Assembly (NCBI GenBank): GCA_012798185.1
Contig: JAAZNS010000180.1
Span: 1 to 6,402 of the forward strand
Source of the DNA: Chloroflexota bacterium
GTDB lineage: Bacteria; Chloroflexota; Anaerolineae; Anaerolineales; UBA4823
DNA length: 6,402 nt
Direction: 5' to 3'
Shown piece by piece: positions 1 through 6,240 of the stretch (position 1 is its first letter; every line of letters starts with the position of its first letter). The notes under the pieces are model-generated. The model was not told where the DNA came from, ran no database searches, and saw nothing but the letters and a program-made list of their open reading frames with translations. Position numbers and translations under genes: made by a program.

Positions 1-433
1 GAGCATTAAAGGAGATAAATCTTTCTGTAGCAAGGCCTGGATCGATTACGCCATCTTTTGAACCAAATTCGATGTGAAATTTCGTCAATGTTTCATCCGC
101 TGTGTACTTCAAGCCACCGATATATGGGTTAGCGGCATTCATAACGATATAGGTATGATACCCGAGGGCATCAAACACCTCCTGACCAGGTAAATATATG
201 ATGCCATCTTCAACATAAGGGGGCATTTCGAGTGGGAGTCTGGCATCATTTATAAAGAGGGTGATTGGAATTTCTTCCACATCCGTTGGGGTTGCCGGGA
301 TGACTGTTATCGTTGGTGCAGTCTGCGAAGCAGGAATGGTAGGAGATACGGTCAATGAAGCAGGAGTGCAAGCGCCGCATAACATCGTTAAAAATACAAA
401 TGCAAGAAATGTGGACATGATTGGCTGTTTCAT
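1..433 (-). CDS. Putative lipoprotein with copper-amine-oxidase-N-like domain (3' end outside window)
   Basis: This open frame starts at ATG 433 and runs off the left edge; 144 residues are visible. The N-terminus has a basic start (MKQ), a hydrophobic stretch (residues 7-18) and LCGAC, so Cys22 may be lipidated; the Cys at -3 makes the lipobox non-canonical. A Thr/Pro-rich linker follows (about 23-56). Residues 57-97 (ITLFINDARLPL...PPYVEDG...LPGQEVFDALGY) fit the pattern of the copper amine oxidase N-terminal domain family: a short beta strand, an 'ND/NG' turn, 'P..V..G..YLP', then a helix ending ALG. That domain is a non-catalytic envelope module. GAGGA sits 5 bases upstream of the ATG. 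This is the fifth cassette; its attC is not in the window. The lipoprotein call is fairly safe, the domain call moderate, and the function unknown. Confidence 0.72.
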   Translation of the reverse strand, partial: MKQPIMSTFLAFVFLTMLCGACTPASLTVSPTIPASQTAPTITVIPATPTDVEEIPITLFINDARLPLEMPPYVEDGIIYLPGQEVFDALGYHTYIVMNAANPYIGGLKYTADETLTKFHIEFGSKDGVIDPGLATERFISFNA

Positions 434-438
434 ATCAT

Positions 439-443
439 TCCTC
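439..443 (-). promoter_or_regulatory. Ribosome binding site of the lipoprotein gene
   Basis: GAGGA on the minus strand lies 5 bases before the ATG at 433. The leader from the cassette start (476) to the ATG is only 43 bases. It contains a TATACA box (minus strand), but no convincing -35 box within the cassette. Confidence 0.6.
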
Positions 444-470
444 ATTTTCAACTAGATTGTATAAAAGTGC

Positions 471-544
471 GCCTAACTGCCCTGAGCTCAGCCGTTGCGA
501 CCGAGAGGAGCGAGGAAGCAGTCGGCTGGAGCGAGTGGTTAGCC
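471..544 (-). other. attC recombination site of cassette 4
   Basis: Read on the minus strand, R'' is GGCTAAC (544 to 538) and R' is GTTAGGC (477 to 471). The inner arms are GCTCCAGCCG (532-523) and CGGCTGAGC (494-486). They pair perfectly except for one extra C in the first arm, the extrahelical base that sets attC polarity. Its placement in L'' agrees with minus-strand cassettes. Between the arms is a variable spacer of about 28 bases. Total length is 74 bp, within the normal attC range. Confidence 0.88.
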
Positions 545-590
545 TGCACCATGCTCACCAGCCTGCCATTGCAGCCAGGCAGCACATCAC

Positions 591-650
591 GGCAAACGGA
601 GTAACGGCCCCATCTGCAAGGCCGAACCAAAGACGGGGCGTTCCGTTGGC
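591..650 (-). repeat. Imperfect inverted repeat, possible decayed attC or mRNA hairpin
   Basis: The 123-base gap between the beta-propeller stop and attC4 holds an imperfect inverted repeat. On the plus strand the arms are GGCAAACGGAG...AACGGCCCCATC (591-614) and GACGGGGCGTTCCGTTGGC (632-650), with a loop of about 17 bases. The outer ends (GCCAAC / GTTTGCC on the minus strand) look vaguely like attC core boxes, and the gap to the stop codon (17 bases) is like that of other cassettes here. The arms contain bulges and no T-run follows, so an intrinsic terminator is unlikely. Nothing else is recognised in 545-667 apart from a small GCCTG/CAGGC hairpin near 561-580. Confidence 0.35.
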
Positions 651-667
651 TCATCTCGAAACCCTCG

Positions 668-1849
668 TCATTGACCCCGCATGACCGCAGGCAGAAAAAC
701 TTGGAACGCACCACGATAAGCGTACTTCAGTTGACCGTTGCAGGAGTATATGGCGTGCGGGCGGCCTAGCGAATCCAACGCCAGCGCGATATCCACGCCG
801 CAATTACTGGCAGCCCCATCAACCGTCTCGAACGACCAGCCAGAACCACTCTGCTGCCGTACATAACGCAAATAGCCGGAGGTGTCGCCCTTATGATACA
901 GGATGTGTGAATATCCTTCTCCATCCAAAGCCAGCGAGTTATCACAGTTGGATCCCGAATCGTCGTCCACAATCGTGGGCCGACCCCAACCGATCAGCCC
1001 GTACCAGATATACCGCAGATCTTGATTCGTCGCGTCAAAGTAGGCGATACGCGGATAATTGCTTGCATTCAGCGCTAACGAGTTGCAATAGCCCATTAAA
1101 TGCTCGTCATCGCCATCTACCACCTCCTGTGTCCAGGCAGAACCGGTGTAACGTGCGTACATTAGTCTGAAATCACTTTCACTGACATAGCTAATGCGCG
1201 GGAGTCCGTCTGAGCGCAGCGCCAGGGAGATTTCCGCGTGGGTTGTAGCCAGGCCCCCCGCGATCTGGACCGTTGGCGGCCATACCCCACCAGGTATAAC
1301 ACTGAGATACTCCACATTTTGGTTGGTGATATTCAAATTGGCAACGTGTAAGACTCCTCCACGCATAACGGCGGAGGGATGGAGGCCATCGTTTGCAGTT
1401 GTGTGCAGTGTATCTGTATACCAGTCACCGCCTGTCGGTGACCAGACCCAAGACAGGTTCTCAGTCATGAGATCATAGTAAGCGATATAGGGCCGGTCGT
1501 TCTCGTCCAGCGCCAGAGACGTATCCCGTACGTTGCCTGTGGCCACCACTGTTTGCGTGCCCCACCCTATGTCGTCTCCCATGCGGTACTGACGCGTGTA
1601 TATCAGATTGCCGTCCTTAGCGTAGCTGACGTGAACCAAATCGTTCGAGTCAACGGCAATGGAGGTATAGGCGCCATAAGATTGGAGATCAACGATAATC
1701 CAAGCACCGGAGACACTTTGGGCCAGTGCGTTGTGGGACACAAACTCAGTGGTGAGGCTTGCTCCTCTTGCCCCTGCAACCGCGTTTGTCCCCGTCTGCC
1801 AGGTTATGGACAGCAACAAAATAAGCAGCAGAATACCAAGTCTTTTCAT
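668..1849 (-). CDS. Secreted seven-bladed beta-propeller protein (BNR/sialidase-like repeats)
   Basis: This is a 393-residue exported protein. The chosen ATG at 1849 has GGAGGT 8 bases upstream; an in-frame ATG at 1879 has no such site and would bury the signal peptide. The hydrophobic run at residues 4-16 is a signal peptide. Seven repeats follow with the pattern 'SLALD..GRP.IAY.D...LRYA....GW..E.VD', at about 62-106, 110-155, 158-204, 207-250, 256-300, 304-347 and 353-380. The last lacks its closing 'GW..E.VD' strand, which the N-terminal segment GAWIIVDLQS (48-57) supplies, so the ring is probably closed by a velcro strand. Cys255, 302 and 350 occupy equivalent places before blades 5-7. 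No sialidase catalytic residues are evident, so binding or surface interaction is likelier than enzymatic activity. The C-terminus, VFLPAVMRGQ, resembles tails of Chloroflexota secreted proteins (from general familiarity). Fourth cassette. Confidence 0.85.
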   Translation of the reverse strand: MKRLGILLLILLLSITWQTGTNAVAGARGASLTTEFVSHNALAQSVSGAWIIVDLQSYGAYTSIAVDSNDLVHVSYAKDGNLIYTRQYRMGDDIGWGTQTVVATGNVRDTSLALDENDRPYIAYYDLMTENLSWVWSPTGGDWYTDTLHTTANDGLHPSAVMRGGVLHVANLNITNQNVEYLSVIPGGVWPPTVQIAGGLATTHAEISLALRSDGLPRISYVSESDFRLMYARYTGSAWTQEVVDGDDEHLMGYCNSLALNASNYPRIAYFDATNQDLRYIWYGLIGWGRPTIVDDDSGSNCDNSLALDGEGYSHILYHKGDTSGYLRYVRQQSGSGWSFETVDGAASNCGVDIALALDSLGRPHAIYSCNGQLKYAYRGAFQVFLPAVMRGQ

Positions 1850-1857
1850 GGTCGAAT

Positions 1858-1863
1858 ACCTCC
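1858..1863 (-). promoter_or_regulatory. Ribosome binding site that sets the propeller gene start
   Basis: A near-perfect GGAGGT on the minus strand ends 8 bases before ATG 1849. It lies downstream of the alternative ATG at 1879, so it favours the shorter protein with an N-terminal signal peptide. Confidence 0.75.
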
Positions 1864-1909
1864 ATAGCGAGTATCGCACTTGGAACAGCCTTTTCCGAAA
1901 GGCACGACA

Positions 1910-2000
1910 GGCTAACGGTCGGCTTCACCCGCCGCGCGGGTATCGCCCGGATCATCGCTGTGCTCGCTGATAGCGCGGTCAGGTGCAAGCGGTGTTGGGC
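1910..2000 (-). other. attC recombination site of cassette 3
   Basis: On the minus strand R'' is GCCCAAC (2000 to 1994) and R' is GTTAGCC (1916 to 1910). The inner arms are GCTTGCACC (1990-1982) and GGTGAAGCC (1929-1921). They pair with one extra G in the first arm, giving the same polarity as the other sites. The interior holds a GC-rich secondary hairpin (CCCGC/GCGGG, around 1927-1940). Length is 91 bp, starting 16 bases after the membrane-protein stop codon. Confidence 0.85.
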
Positions 2001-2016
2001 GCAAACAACAAAACCT

Positions 2017-2667
2017 TTACCTTGAAAGATTGAGCAGCCCATCAGGTTTTCGGTTCAAAAGATCGCGCGAAAATCCAAGGAGAAGCGTTACTGGAATAAA
2101 AGTAAACGCGATGAGAATCGGTACTATCATCAATAATGCATTATCTATGCCTGTAAAGAAGACGATAAGGGCTGCCCCTGGAAATAACATCAGCCATCCA
2201 ATCAGGCATATCCCGAATGACCAAGGCCACAAAGCACTCAAAATGCTATGCAATTTAGAAGGAAGTTTACTCCATATTTTGAGTGGAGAATTTCTTTTTA
2301 ATGCGATTAGAACGGCAATTGTTCCAAGGATAGGTGGGCCGAACCCTCCCCCCGTAAAAAGCATAAGAACAAGAAGAGCAAATAGAATAGTGATAGCCTT
2401 TCTATCAGAACCAGGCTTTAGTAAAACAACGAGAAAAACGCCTGAGAAAAATATCGCTAGAAAGCCTGTTACCAGATAATTGGGAATAACTGTCATTGCA
2501 GGTTCCCCTGACATTATCTCAAAAAACGCCGAATTGGGCCAAGACAAAATAAAGACACTTTCTGTTGGTTGATATCCTACCAACACTTCGCCGATACCAT
2601 GCTCGATTCCCATTATCCCTGCAAGAATGCCAAGTGTTTTAAACAGTGTCGCGGTTGCTTTATTCAT
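2017..2667 (-). CDS. Small polytopic membrane protein of unknown function
   Basis: This is a 216-residue protein starting at ATG 2667, which has GGAGGG 4 bases upstream; an in-frame ATG at 2736 lies inside the neighbouring attC and is rejected. About six hydrophobic segments are visible: roughly residues 8-30, 60-83, 90-105, 109-123, 146-171 and 175-199. Distinctive motifs are GIEHGIGE (20-27), SWP (42-44), SGEPAMTVIPN (53-63) and GGGFGPPILG (106-115). They sit at the ends of membrane segments and look conserved, in the style of a known family of uncharacterised bacterial membrane proteins, but I cannot name it. There are no transporter or enzyme signatures. The short tail (KPDGLLNLSR) follows basic residues and is probably cytoplasmic. 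It is the only gene in its cassette. Confidence 0.75.
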   Translation of the reverse strand: MNKATATLFKTLGILAGIMGIEHGIGEVLVGYQPTESVFILSWPNSAFFEIMSGEPAMTVIPNYLVTGFLAIFFSGVFLVVLLKPGSDRKAITILFALLVLMLFTGGGFGPPILGTIAVLIALKRNSPLKIWSKLPSKLHSILSALWPWSFGICLIGWLMLFPGAALIVFFTGIDNALLMIVPILIAFTFIPVTLLLGFSRDLLNRKPDGLLNLSR

Positions 2668-2671
2668 TATG

Positions 2672-2677
2672 CCCTCC
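2672..2677 (-). promoter_or_regulatory. Ribosome binding site that sets the membrane-protein start
   Basis: GGAGGG on the minus strand lies 4 bases (6 from the GGAG core) before ATG 2667, about 40 bases into the cassette. It supports the 216-residue form over the 239-residue one. Confidence 0.65.
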
Positions 2678-2711
2678 ACTTTCAAGTAAATGGATTCATT
2701 GCTCGCTCTGC

Positions 2712-2839
2712 GCCAAACGCTAAGGTTAACCTGCAAAACCGCTACACTGAACCTGATACAACGAACAAAACTTCAAACTTCTCAGCTGAACTTAAATTGA
2801 AGCAGGGCGGTTTTATCAGGTTGAACCTTTTGTTATGTG
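2712..2839 (-). other. attC recombination site of cassette 2 (long form)
   Basis: On the minus strand R'' is CACATAAC (2839 to 2832) and R' is GTTTGGC (2718 to 2712), a slight departure from GTTRRRY. The long arms are GGTTCAACCTGATAAAACCGC (minus 2827-2807; written here in full as the arm is one base over the site core) and its partner at 2724-2742, GGTTAACCTGCAAAACCGC on the plus strand. One arm has an extra C (GGTTCAACCTG against GGTTAACCTG), with the same polarity as the other sites. At 128 bp it is the longest attC here, with a large AT-rich interior. It begins 2 bases after the endonuclease stop codon. Confidence 0.8.
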
Positions 2840-2841
2840 TC

Positions 2842-3615
2842 TTATTTGAATTTCTGAAAATACTTATCAATCTCTGGTCTTAACTCTATGCCAGCTCTTT
2901 CAAAACAATTCAATAATTCTGAATAAGTGCCATCATTGCCAAGAAAATCCCAGAATTCTTCTGCAACTTTTAGTTCGTTGTCTAAGTCCAACATTCCTTT
3001 TAATGTCCATCTTTCATAAGGCTTAGGCTCATAAGGGTTATAGGGAATAGCAATATAAGAATTTACCTTTGCATTAGGCTTTTGTGCTAAAAAAATCGCT
3101 ACCCACTCCAACAATGTTCTTTTAAAATCTTTAAAATTGCTGATATTTGGTTTGGCCGTTTTTAGATCAAATAAATAAACTGTTCCATCAGGCCGTTGAA
3201 CAAACAAATCTACTTTTACAGTTCTCAACTTGTTCATAGAACCTTTATTACAAACTCTTCTTATCCTTTCAATTTCTTCTACCTTATTTGGATTTTTTCC
3301 TACTGTTAAATCATTCATTATACGTTGAATTTCCGACTGGGCTTGTTCACTGATAGAATCCCCAACCATATACTGTTTTCTTGCAAACTTAAAGTTCAAA
3401 CTTGCCAAAGTTTCAGCAACAGGTTCAAAAATGGATGTTCCAAATGTAGTATTCAAAGAATGGATGAAAGAGAATAGAGCCATTCTATCACGACCTAATA
3501 ATCGATAGTGAAAAGGCATATTACTCGTTTCTGGATTATATGTTTGGAACTTTTTCCTAAGACTATCTTTGATAGTATTCTCAATTTTCTTTATTTGGTC
3601 CTTAGTGAGTGGCAT
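2842..3615 (-). CDS. Type II restriction endonuclease, TdeIII-like
   Basis: This is a 257-residue probable restriction enzyme. A PD-(D/E)xK-type core is visible: KVDLF (Asp136), then FDLKTAKPN with Asp150 and Lys152, and a following helix with Glu170 (LLEWVAIFLA). Glu64 in TTFGTSIFEPVAE may add a metal ligand. The segment FHYRLLGRDRMALFSFIHSLNTTFG upstream and the 'K.DLF...DLKT.KPN...F...LLEW' arrangement resemble the TdeIII/MjaII family of type II enzymes, whose described members cut GGNCC; this assignment is from memory. Its ATG follows the methyltransferase TAA with no gap (TAAATG), and AAGGAAG lies inside the upstream gene, so the two are probably translationally coupled. The companion methyltransferase protects host sites. 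The endonuclease role is fairly sure, the specificity is not. Confidence 0.8.
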   Translation of the reverse strand: MPLTKDQIKKIENTIKDSLRKKFQTYNPETSNMPFHYRLLGRDRMALFSFIHSLNTTFGTSIFEPVAETLASLNFKFARKQYMVGDSISEQAQSEIQRIMNDLTVGKNPNKVEEIERIRRVCNKGSMNKLRTVKVDLFVQRPDGTVYLFDLKTAKPNISNFKDFKRTLLEWVAIFLAQKPNAKVNSYIAIPYNPYEPKPYERWTLKGMLDLDNELKVAEEFWDFLGNDGTYSELLNCFERAGIELRPEIDKYFQKFK

Positions 3616-5220
3616 TTATTCTTCCTTTAAATGAAATATAATTTCTGAATAGGCGTTCGATCTGTCCTTTTCAACTCTATTGAGTACAGGGCGCTTAAAC
3701 CGATTGACAATTTTCATTTTAACCATCTGGGCAATATCGGGATAAAGATTGAATTTGTCGTTGGCAACTAAAAAGATGTCATAGTCTTTTTGAAGATATT
3801 TTTTGCAGTTCTTTAGAGACTCCGCGATGCCTTTTACATACGAATCTCTGGCTTCTTTACTCTGACCATTAGAAAGGGGACCAATCTCTAATTCGTCTTT
3901 TCTATCAAACGCAAATATTTCATATGAATAGGCATGCTGTTCATGATAATCGATAAGGCCTACATAAGGTGGACTTGAGAAAATTCCCTTGATCTTTTGG
4001 CTTTGCAACAACTCTGCAAACTCTGGCTTTTTCTTTTTGATTTCCCCCAAAATATCTATGGTTCTACTATCTCCTGTCAAACAGATTTGGAATGTGTCGG
4101 TTCTTAATCTGTCGAATTGTCTAAGGCGATTCAATGTATCGATAGTGTATCTTTCCCACCACCCCTTGATGGAAAATATTGGTTTACACATTTTCCCGTG
4201 TTTCTTGCAATAATATGTAGTTGTGACAGGTTCTTTGAGGGTCGCTAAGTCAGCATGAGTAGTCGCCCTGCAAGAGCGAACGGTTCTGCTCAAGATTATC
4301 GCTAAAAGACTTTTAACATCCGTATTGTTTATCTTTTTTAATTCATTAAAAAGAAAATCGATTTCTTCTCTCACTGGCGATAAAAACCATTTATCCAAGA
4401 AAGAATCATTTTTGTCTTGCTTAATTTTAATTTTATATTTTTCAACTAAGTCATAATAAATGCTTAAAAACTCTTGTTCTTTATCTTTTGAATATTCCTT
4501 TTCGTTAATCTCACGTCTACTTACTTTTCTTTTATATTCTGGTGACGGAAAATACTTGTAGTTAAACTTTGTAAGTTCTGCGAGTAGACGTTCTTCAAAA
4601 GCAACATTACTTTTTGTTTTCTGAAAATCTACCAGCTTTGATGTGATTTGCTGAATAGCTTCCCTAATCTCTGGTATATTATGTTTTTCCACTTTAGCAT
4701 TACTAATCATTGCATTGAAAGCAGAAATATCAATCCCAATTGCATGCATTCCTAATTCATTTGCTTGAACTAGTGTGGTTCCACTACCGCAAAATGGATC
4801 CAAAACAATATCACCTTTATGAAAATATATTTGTTGCTTAAATTCGTCGGTATGAAAATCGAGGAAATATTCTACTAATTGAGGGATAAATTTACCTTTA
4901 TAAGGATGTAACCTGTGAACATGTTTTGTCCTTTCCGATTCTTTATACTCCACAAATGACAAATGCCAGTTTAGATCTTCGCCTAATTTCTTCTTCCACT
5001 GTTGCTCTTTGTCATAAGAGTCATAGTAATTTTTTAATTCTTCGATGTTAATCAGTGGATTGCCATTACTCCTATATTTCTTAATTCTCCCATACTGAAG
5101 CAAATATGAAATATTAGAAACTGTAATATTGCGGTTTAAATATTGTGATGCCCAATTGCTTGCTTCTTTTAAGTTTATAAACTTCTTTTCATCTTCTTCG
5201 AAGAATGTAAGCTGATTCAT
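3616..5220 (-). CDS. HTH-fused DNA amino-methyltransferase (type II modification enzyme, N4-C or N6-A)
   Basis: This 534-residue protein starts at ATG 5220, which has AGGA 5 bases upstream; the earlier in-frame ATG at 5268 has no such site and sits at the attC edge. Residues 13-68 form a helix-turn-helix of MerR/excisionase style (INLKEASNWASQYL...ISYLLQYGRIKKY...NIEELKNYY). HPYKGKFIPQLVEYFL (105-120) resembles motif X. DPFCGSGTT (141-149) is AdoMet motif I, and GIDIS (162-166) follows. SSPPY (415-419) is the catalytic motif IV. The I-to-IV order with about 265 residues between them puts a large target-recognition region in the middle; it includes CKKHGKMC (338-345), a possible zinc-binding cluster. 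SPPY favours N4-cytosine methylation but does not prove it. It pairs with the adjacent endonuclease in one AT-rich cassette. The HTH may repress its own promoter, as there is no separate C protein. Confidence 0.88.
   Translation of the reverse strand: MNQLTFFEEDEKKFINLKEASNWASQYLNRNITVSNISYLLQYGRIKKYRSNGNPLINIEELKNYYDSYDKEQQWKKKLGEDLNWHLSFVEYKESERTKHVHRLHPYKGKFIPQLVEYFLDFHTDEFKQQIYFHKGDIVLDPFCGSGTTLVQANELGMHAIGIDISAFNAMISNAKVEKHNIPEIREAIQQITSKLVDFQKTKSNVAFEERLLAELTKFNYKYFPSPEYKRKVSRREINEKEYSKDKEQEFLSIYYDLVEKYKIKIKQDKNDSFLDKWFLSPVREEIDFLFNELKKINNTDVKSLLAIILSRTVRSCRATTHADLATLKEPVTTTYYCKKHGKMCKPIFSIKGWWERYTIDTLNRLRQFDRLRTDTFQICLTGDSRTIDILGEIKKKKPEFAELLQSQKIKGIFSSPPYVGLIDYHEQHAYSYEIFAFDRKDELEIGPLSNGQSKEARDSYVKGIAESLKNCKKYLQKDYDIFLVANDKFNLYPDIAQMVKMKIVNRFKRPVLNRVEKDRSNAYSEIIFHLKEE
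3621..3627 (-). promoter_or_regulatory. Ribosome binding site of the endonuclease gene within the methyltransferase
   Basis: AAGGAAG on the minus strand overlaps the last methyltransferase codons and lies 5 bases before the endonuclease ATG. With the zero-gap TAA-ATG junction, it suggests coupled translation and so endonuclease synthesis that depends on methyltransferase synthesis. Confidence 0.6.
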
Positions 5221-5225
5221 TGTTT

Positions 5226-5229
5226 TCCT
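5226..5229 (-). promoter_or_regulatory. Ribosome binding site that sets the methyltransferase start
   Basis: AGGA on the minus strand lies 5 bases before ATG 5220. The alternative ATG at 5268 is preceded by attC sequence with no purine-rich box. The AT-rich leader 5221-5278 has only weak promoter-like boxes (TTGTAA, then AATATG at 17 bases). Confidence 0.6.
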
Positions 5230-5271
5230 GACTCCATATTCAGATTCTTTTTTTATTTTACAATACATTTA

Positions 5272-5356
5272 CACATAACGGCACGCGCTTCAGCCGCACA
5301 CGGAGCGAGCCGCGAAGCGGCGAGCGAAGCGTGTCGGCTGGAAGCGCAGGTTGGGC
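5272..5356 (-). other. attC recombination site of cassette 1
   Basis: On the minus strand R'' is GCCCAAC (5356 to 5350) and R' is GTTATGTG (5279 to 5272). The inner arms are GCTTCCAGCCG (5345-5335) and CGGCTGAAGC (5296-5287). They pair perfectly but for one extra C in the first arm. Further pairing (ACACG/CGTGT, CCGC/GCGG) extends the stem inside. Length is 85 bp, and it is the clearest attC in the window. Confidence 0.9.
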
Positions 5357-5384
5357 GGCAGGTTGTCTCTTTGGCTTGTTCTAT

Positions 5385-5406
5385 GTCAATAGATAGTCAA
5401 TAGATA
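5385..5406. repeat. Perfect 11-bp tandem repeat across the stop codon of the ferredoxin gene
   Basis: GTCAATAGATA occurs twice in a row (5385-5395 and 5396-5406). The second copy holds the stop codon and last residues (…IY, stop) of the EFR1-type gene. It is probably a small slippage duplication without function. Confidence 0.7.
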
Positions 5407-6230
5407 CGTTCTCCCGGTCTCAAGTCACCAAACCAGCGTTCAAAGGTTGTGTTATAGAAAGCCCAAACAGCCAGGTTGCCTAACCTCCAGTTTGCATCAA
5501 AAGCCTGCTGGGGACAACCTGTCAGGCAGCGATAGCACCGAATGCATTGATCTCCTAGGCTCGGATAGGGTTGTAGGGTAATATTGTGCATTGGGCATTC
5601 GTAGACACACCATTTGCACTGATTGCATCGCGTTGGGTCAAGTTTGGGTTCCGGTAACATCAGGCGCAGAAAGCCATCCGTACTGATTGATGCTACCAGG
5701 TCATAGAATCCCCATCTCGGCTTAAGTGCATCGGGGCGACTCTCGGCTACAAGCCCAGGGCGGCCAGCCGAAACATGCTCAATGACTGCTGTGGCAAAGC
5801 GCCGCGCTTGGGCAAAATCCCCTGCGTTAGGACGATTGGGCATCCGACCATGTAGACAAGGGGCAGGATGATGCAATTCGCCCCGTGTGAGAAAGCCGCC
5901 TACGATGTCAACCCCCTTGATTTGCAGCAGGCGGGCCAGATCGTAAAGTACTCGACCGGGCGCTCCGCCCGAAGTTGCAAAGACGAAGACACGCTTATTA
6001 TCCAGAGGAGGAAGGCTCTGTAGGAATGCCTTGATGGGTGTGGGTGCTTGACTGGAGAAACAGGGTGTTCCTATGCCTAATAGATCACCTATGACCACAT
6101 CCTGAGGAGATGCCTTCTTCAGTGAGACAGTTCGGGTGATATGCCCCGCTTTCCGAAACACTTCAGCCATCGTCTCAGTAATGCGACGCGTGTTACCTGT
6201 CTGAGAAAAGTAGATCAGTGTTACATCCAT
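5397..6230 (-). CDS. EFR1-type flavodoxin-ferredoxin fusion protein
   Basis: This is a 277-residue probable electron-transfer protein. The N-terminal flavodoxin-like domain begins LIYFSQTGNTRRI (5-17), whose SQTGNT loop binds the FMN phosphate, and continues through GIGTPCFSSQAP (52-63) and VFATSGGAPG (83-92), the second flavin loop. The C-terminus has two tandem [4Fe-4S] motifs: CNQCKWCVYECP (Cys202, 205, 208, 212) and CIRCYRCLTGCP (Cys229, 232, 235, 239), each CX2CX2CX3CP. This arrangement is that of the EFR1 family: cytoplasmic, of unknown physiological partner, presumably passing electrons between FMN and the iron-sulfur clusters. All eight Cys are intact. GAGG lies 6 bases before ATG 6230. 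It is the cassette nearest the integrase, so it is probably the best transcribed and, by integron logic, the latest acquired. Confidence 0.92.
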   Translation of the reverse strand: MDVTLIYFSQTGNTRRITETMAEVFRKAGHITRTVSLKKASPQDVVIGDLLGIGTPCFSSQAPTPIKAFLQSLPPLDNKRVFVFATSGGAPGRVLYDLARLLQIKGVDIVGGFLTRGELHHPAPCLHGRMPNRPNAGDFAQARRFATAVIEHVSAGRPGLVAESRPDALKPRWGFYDLVASISTDGFLRLMLPEPKLDPTRCNQCKWCVYECPMHNITLQPYPSLGDQCIRCYRCLTGCPQQAFDANWRLGNLAVWAFYNTTFERWFGDLRPGERIY

Positions 6231-6236
6231 TGCATG

Positions 6237-6240
6237 CCTC
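6237..6240 (-). promoter_or_regulatory. Ribosome binding site of the EFR1-type gene
   Basis: GAGG on the minus strand is 6 bases before ATG 6230. The leader within the cassette is just 32 bases, which leaves no room for a cassette-borne promoter. Confidence 0.6.

Noticed and set aside
261..684. Plus-strand open frames of 64 and 87 residues
   Set aside because: They are antisense to the lipoprotein gene or run through attC4, and neither has recognisable domains.
448..714. 88-residue minus-strand open frame (…ANHSLQPTASSLL…)
   Set aside because: It reads through attC4 and overlaps the end of the propeller gene. The HSLQPT-like peptide is simply the translated attC arm; such spurious proteins arise from attC sequences.
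1746..2042. 98-residue minus-strand open frame
   Set aside because: It crosses attC3 and overlaps the signal-peptide end of the propeller gene and the end of the membrane protein gene in another frame, and shows no protein-like features.
2030..2479. 149-residue plus-strand open frame
   Set aside because: It is antisense to the membrane protein gene, with arginine/proline-rich composition typical of a shadow frame and no ribosome binding site.
5221..5268. Longer methyltransferase start at 5268
   Set aside because: It has no ribosome binding site and abuts the attC core; the start at 5220 has AGGA at good spacing.
5272..5356. Intrinsic terminator after the EFR1-type gene
   Set aside because: The stem has no T-run and is better explained as an attC with core boxes and an extrahelical base.
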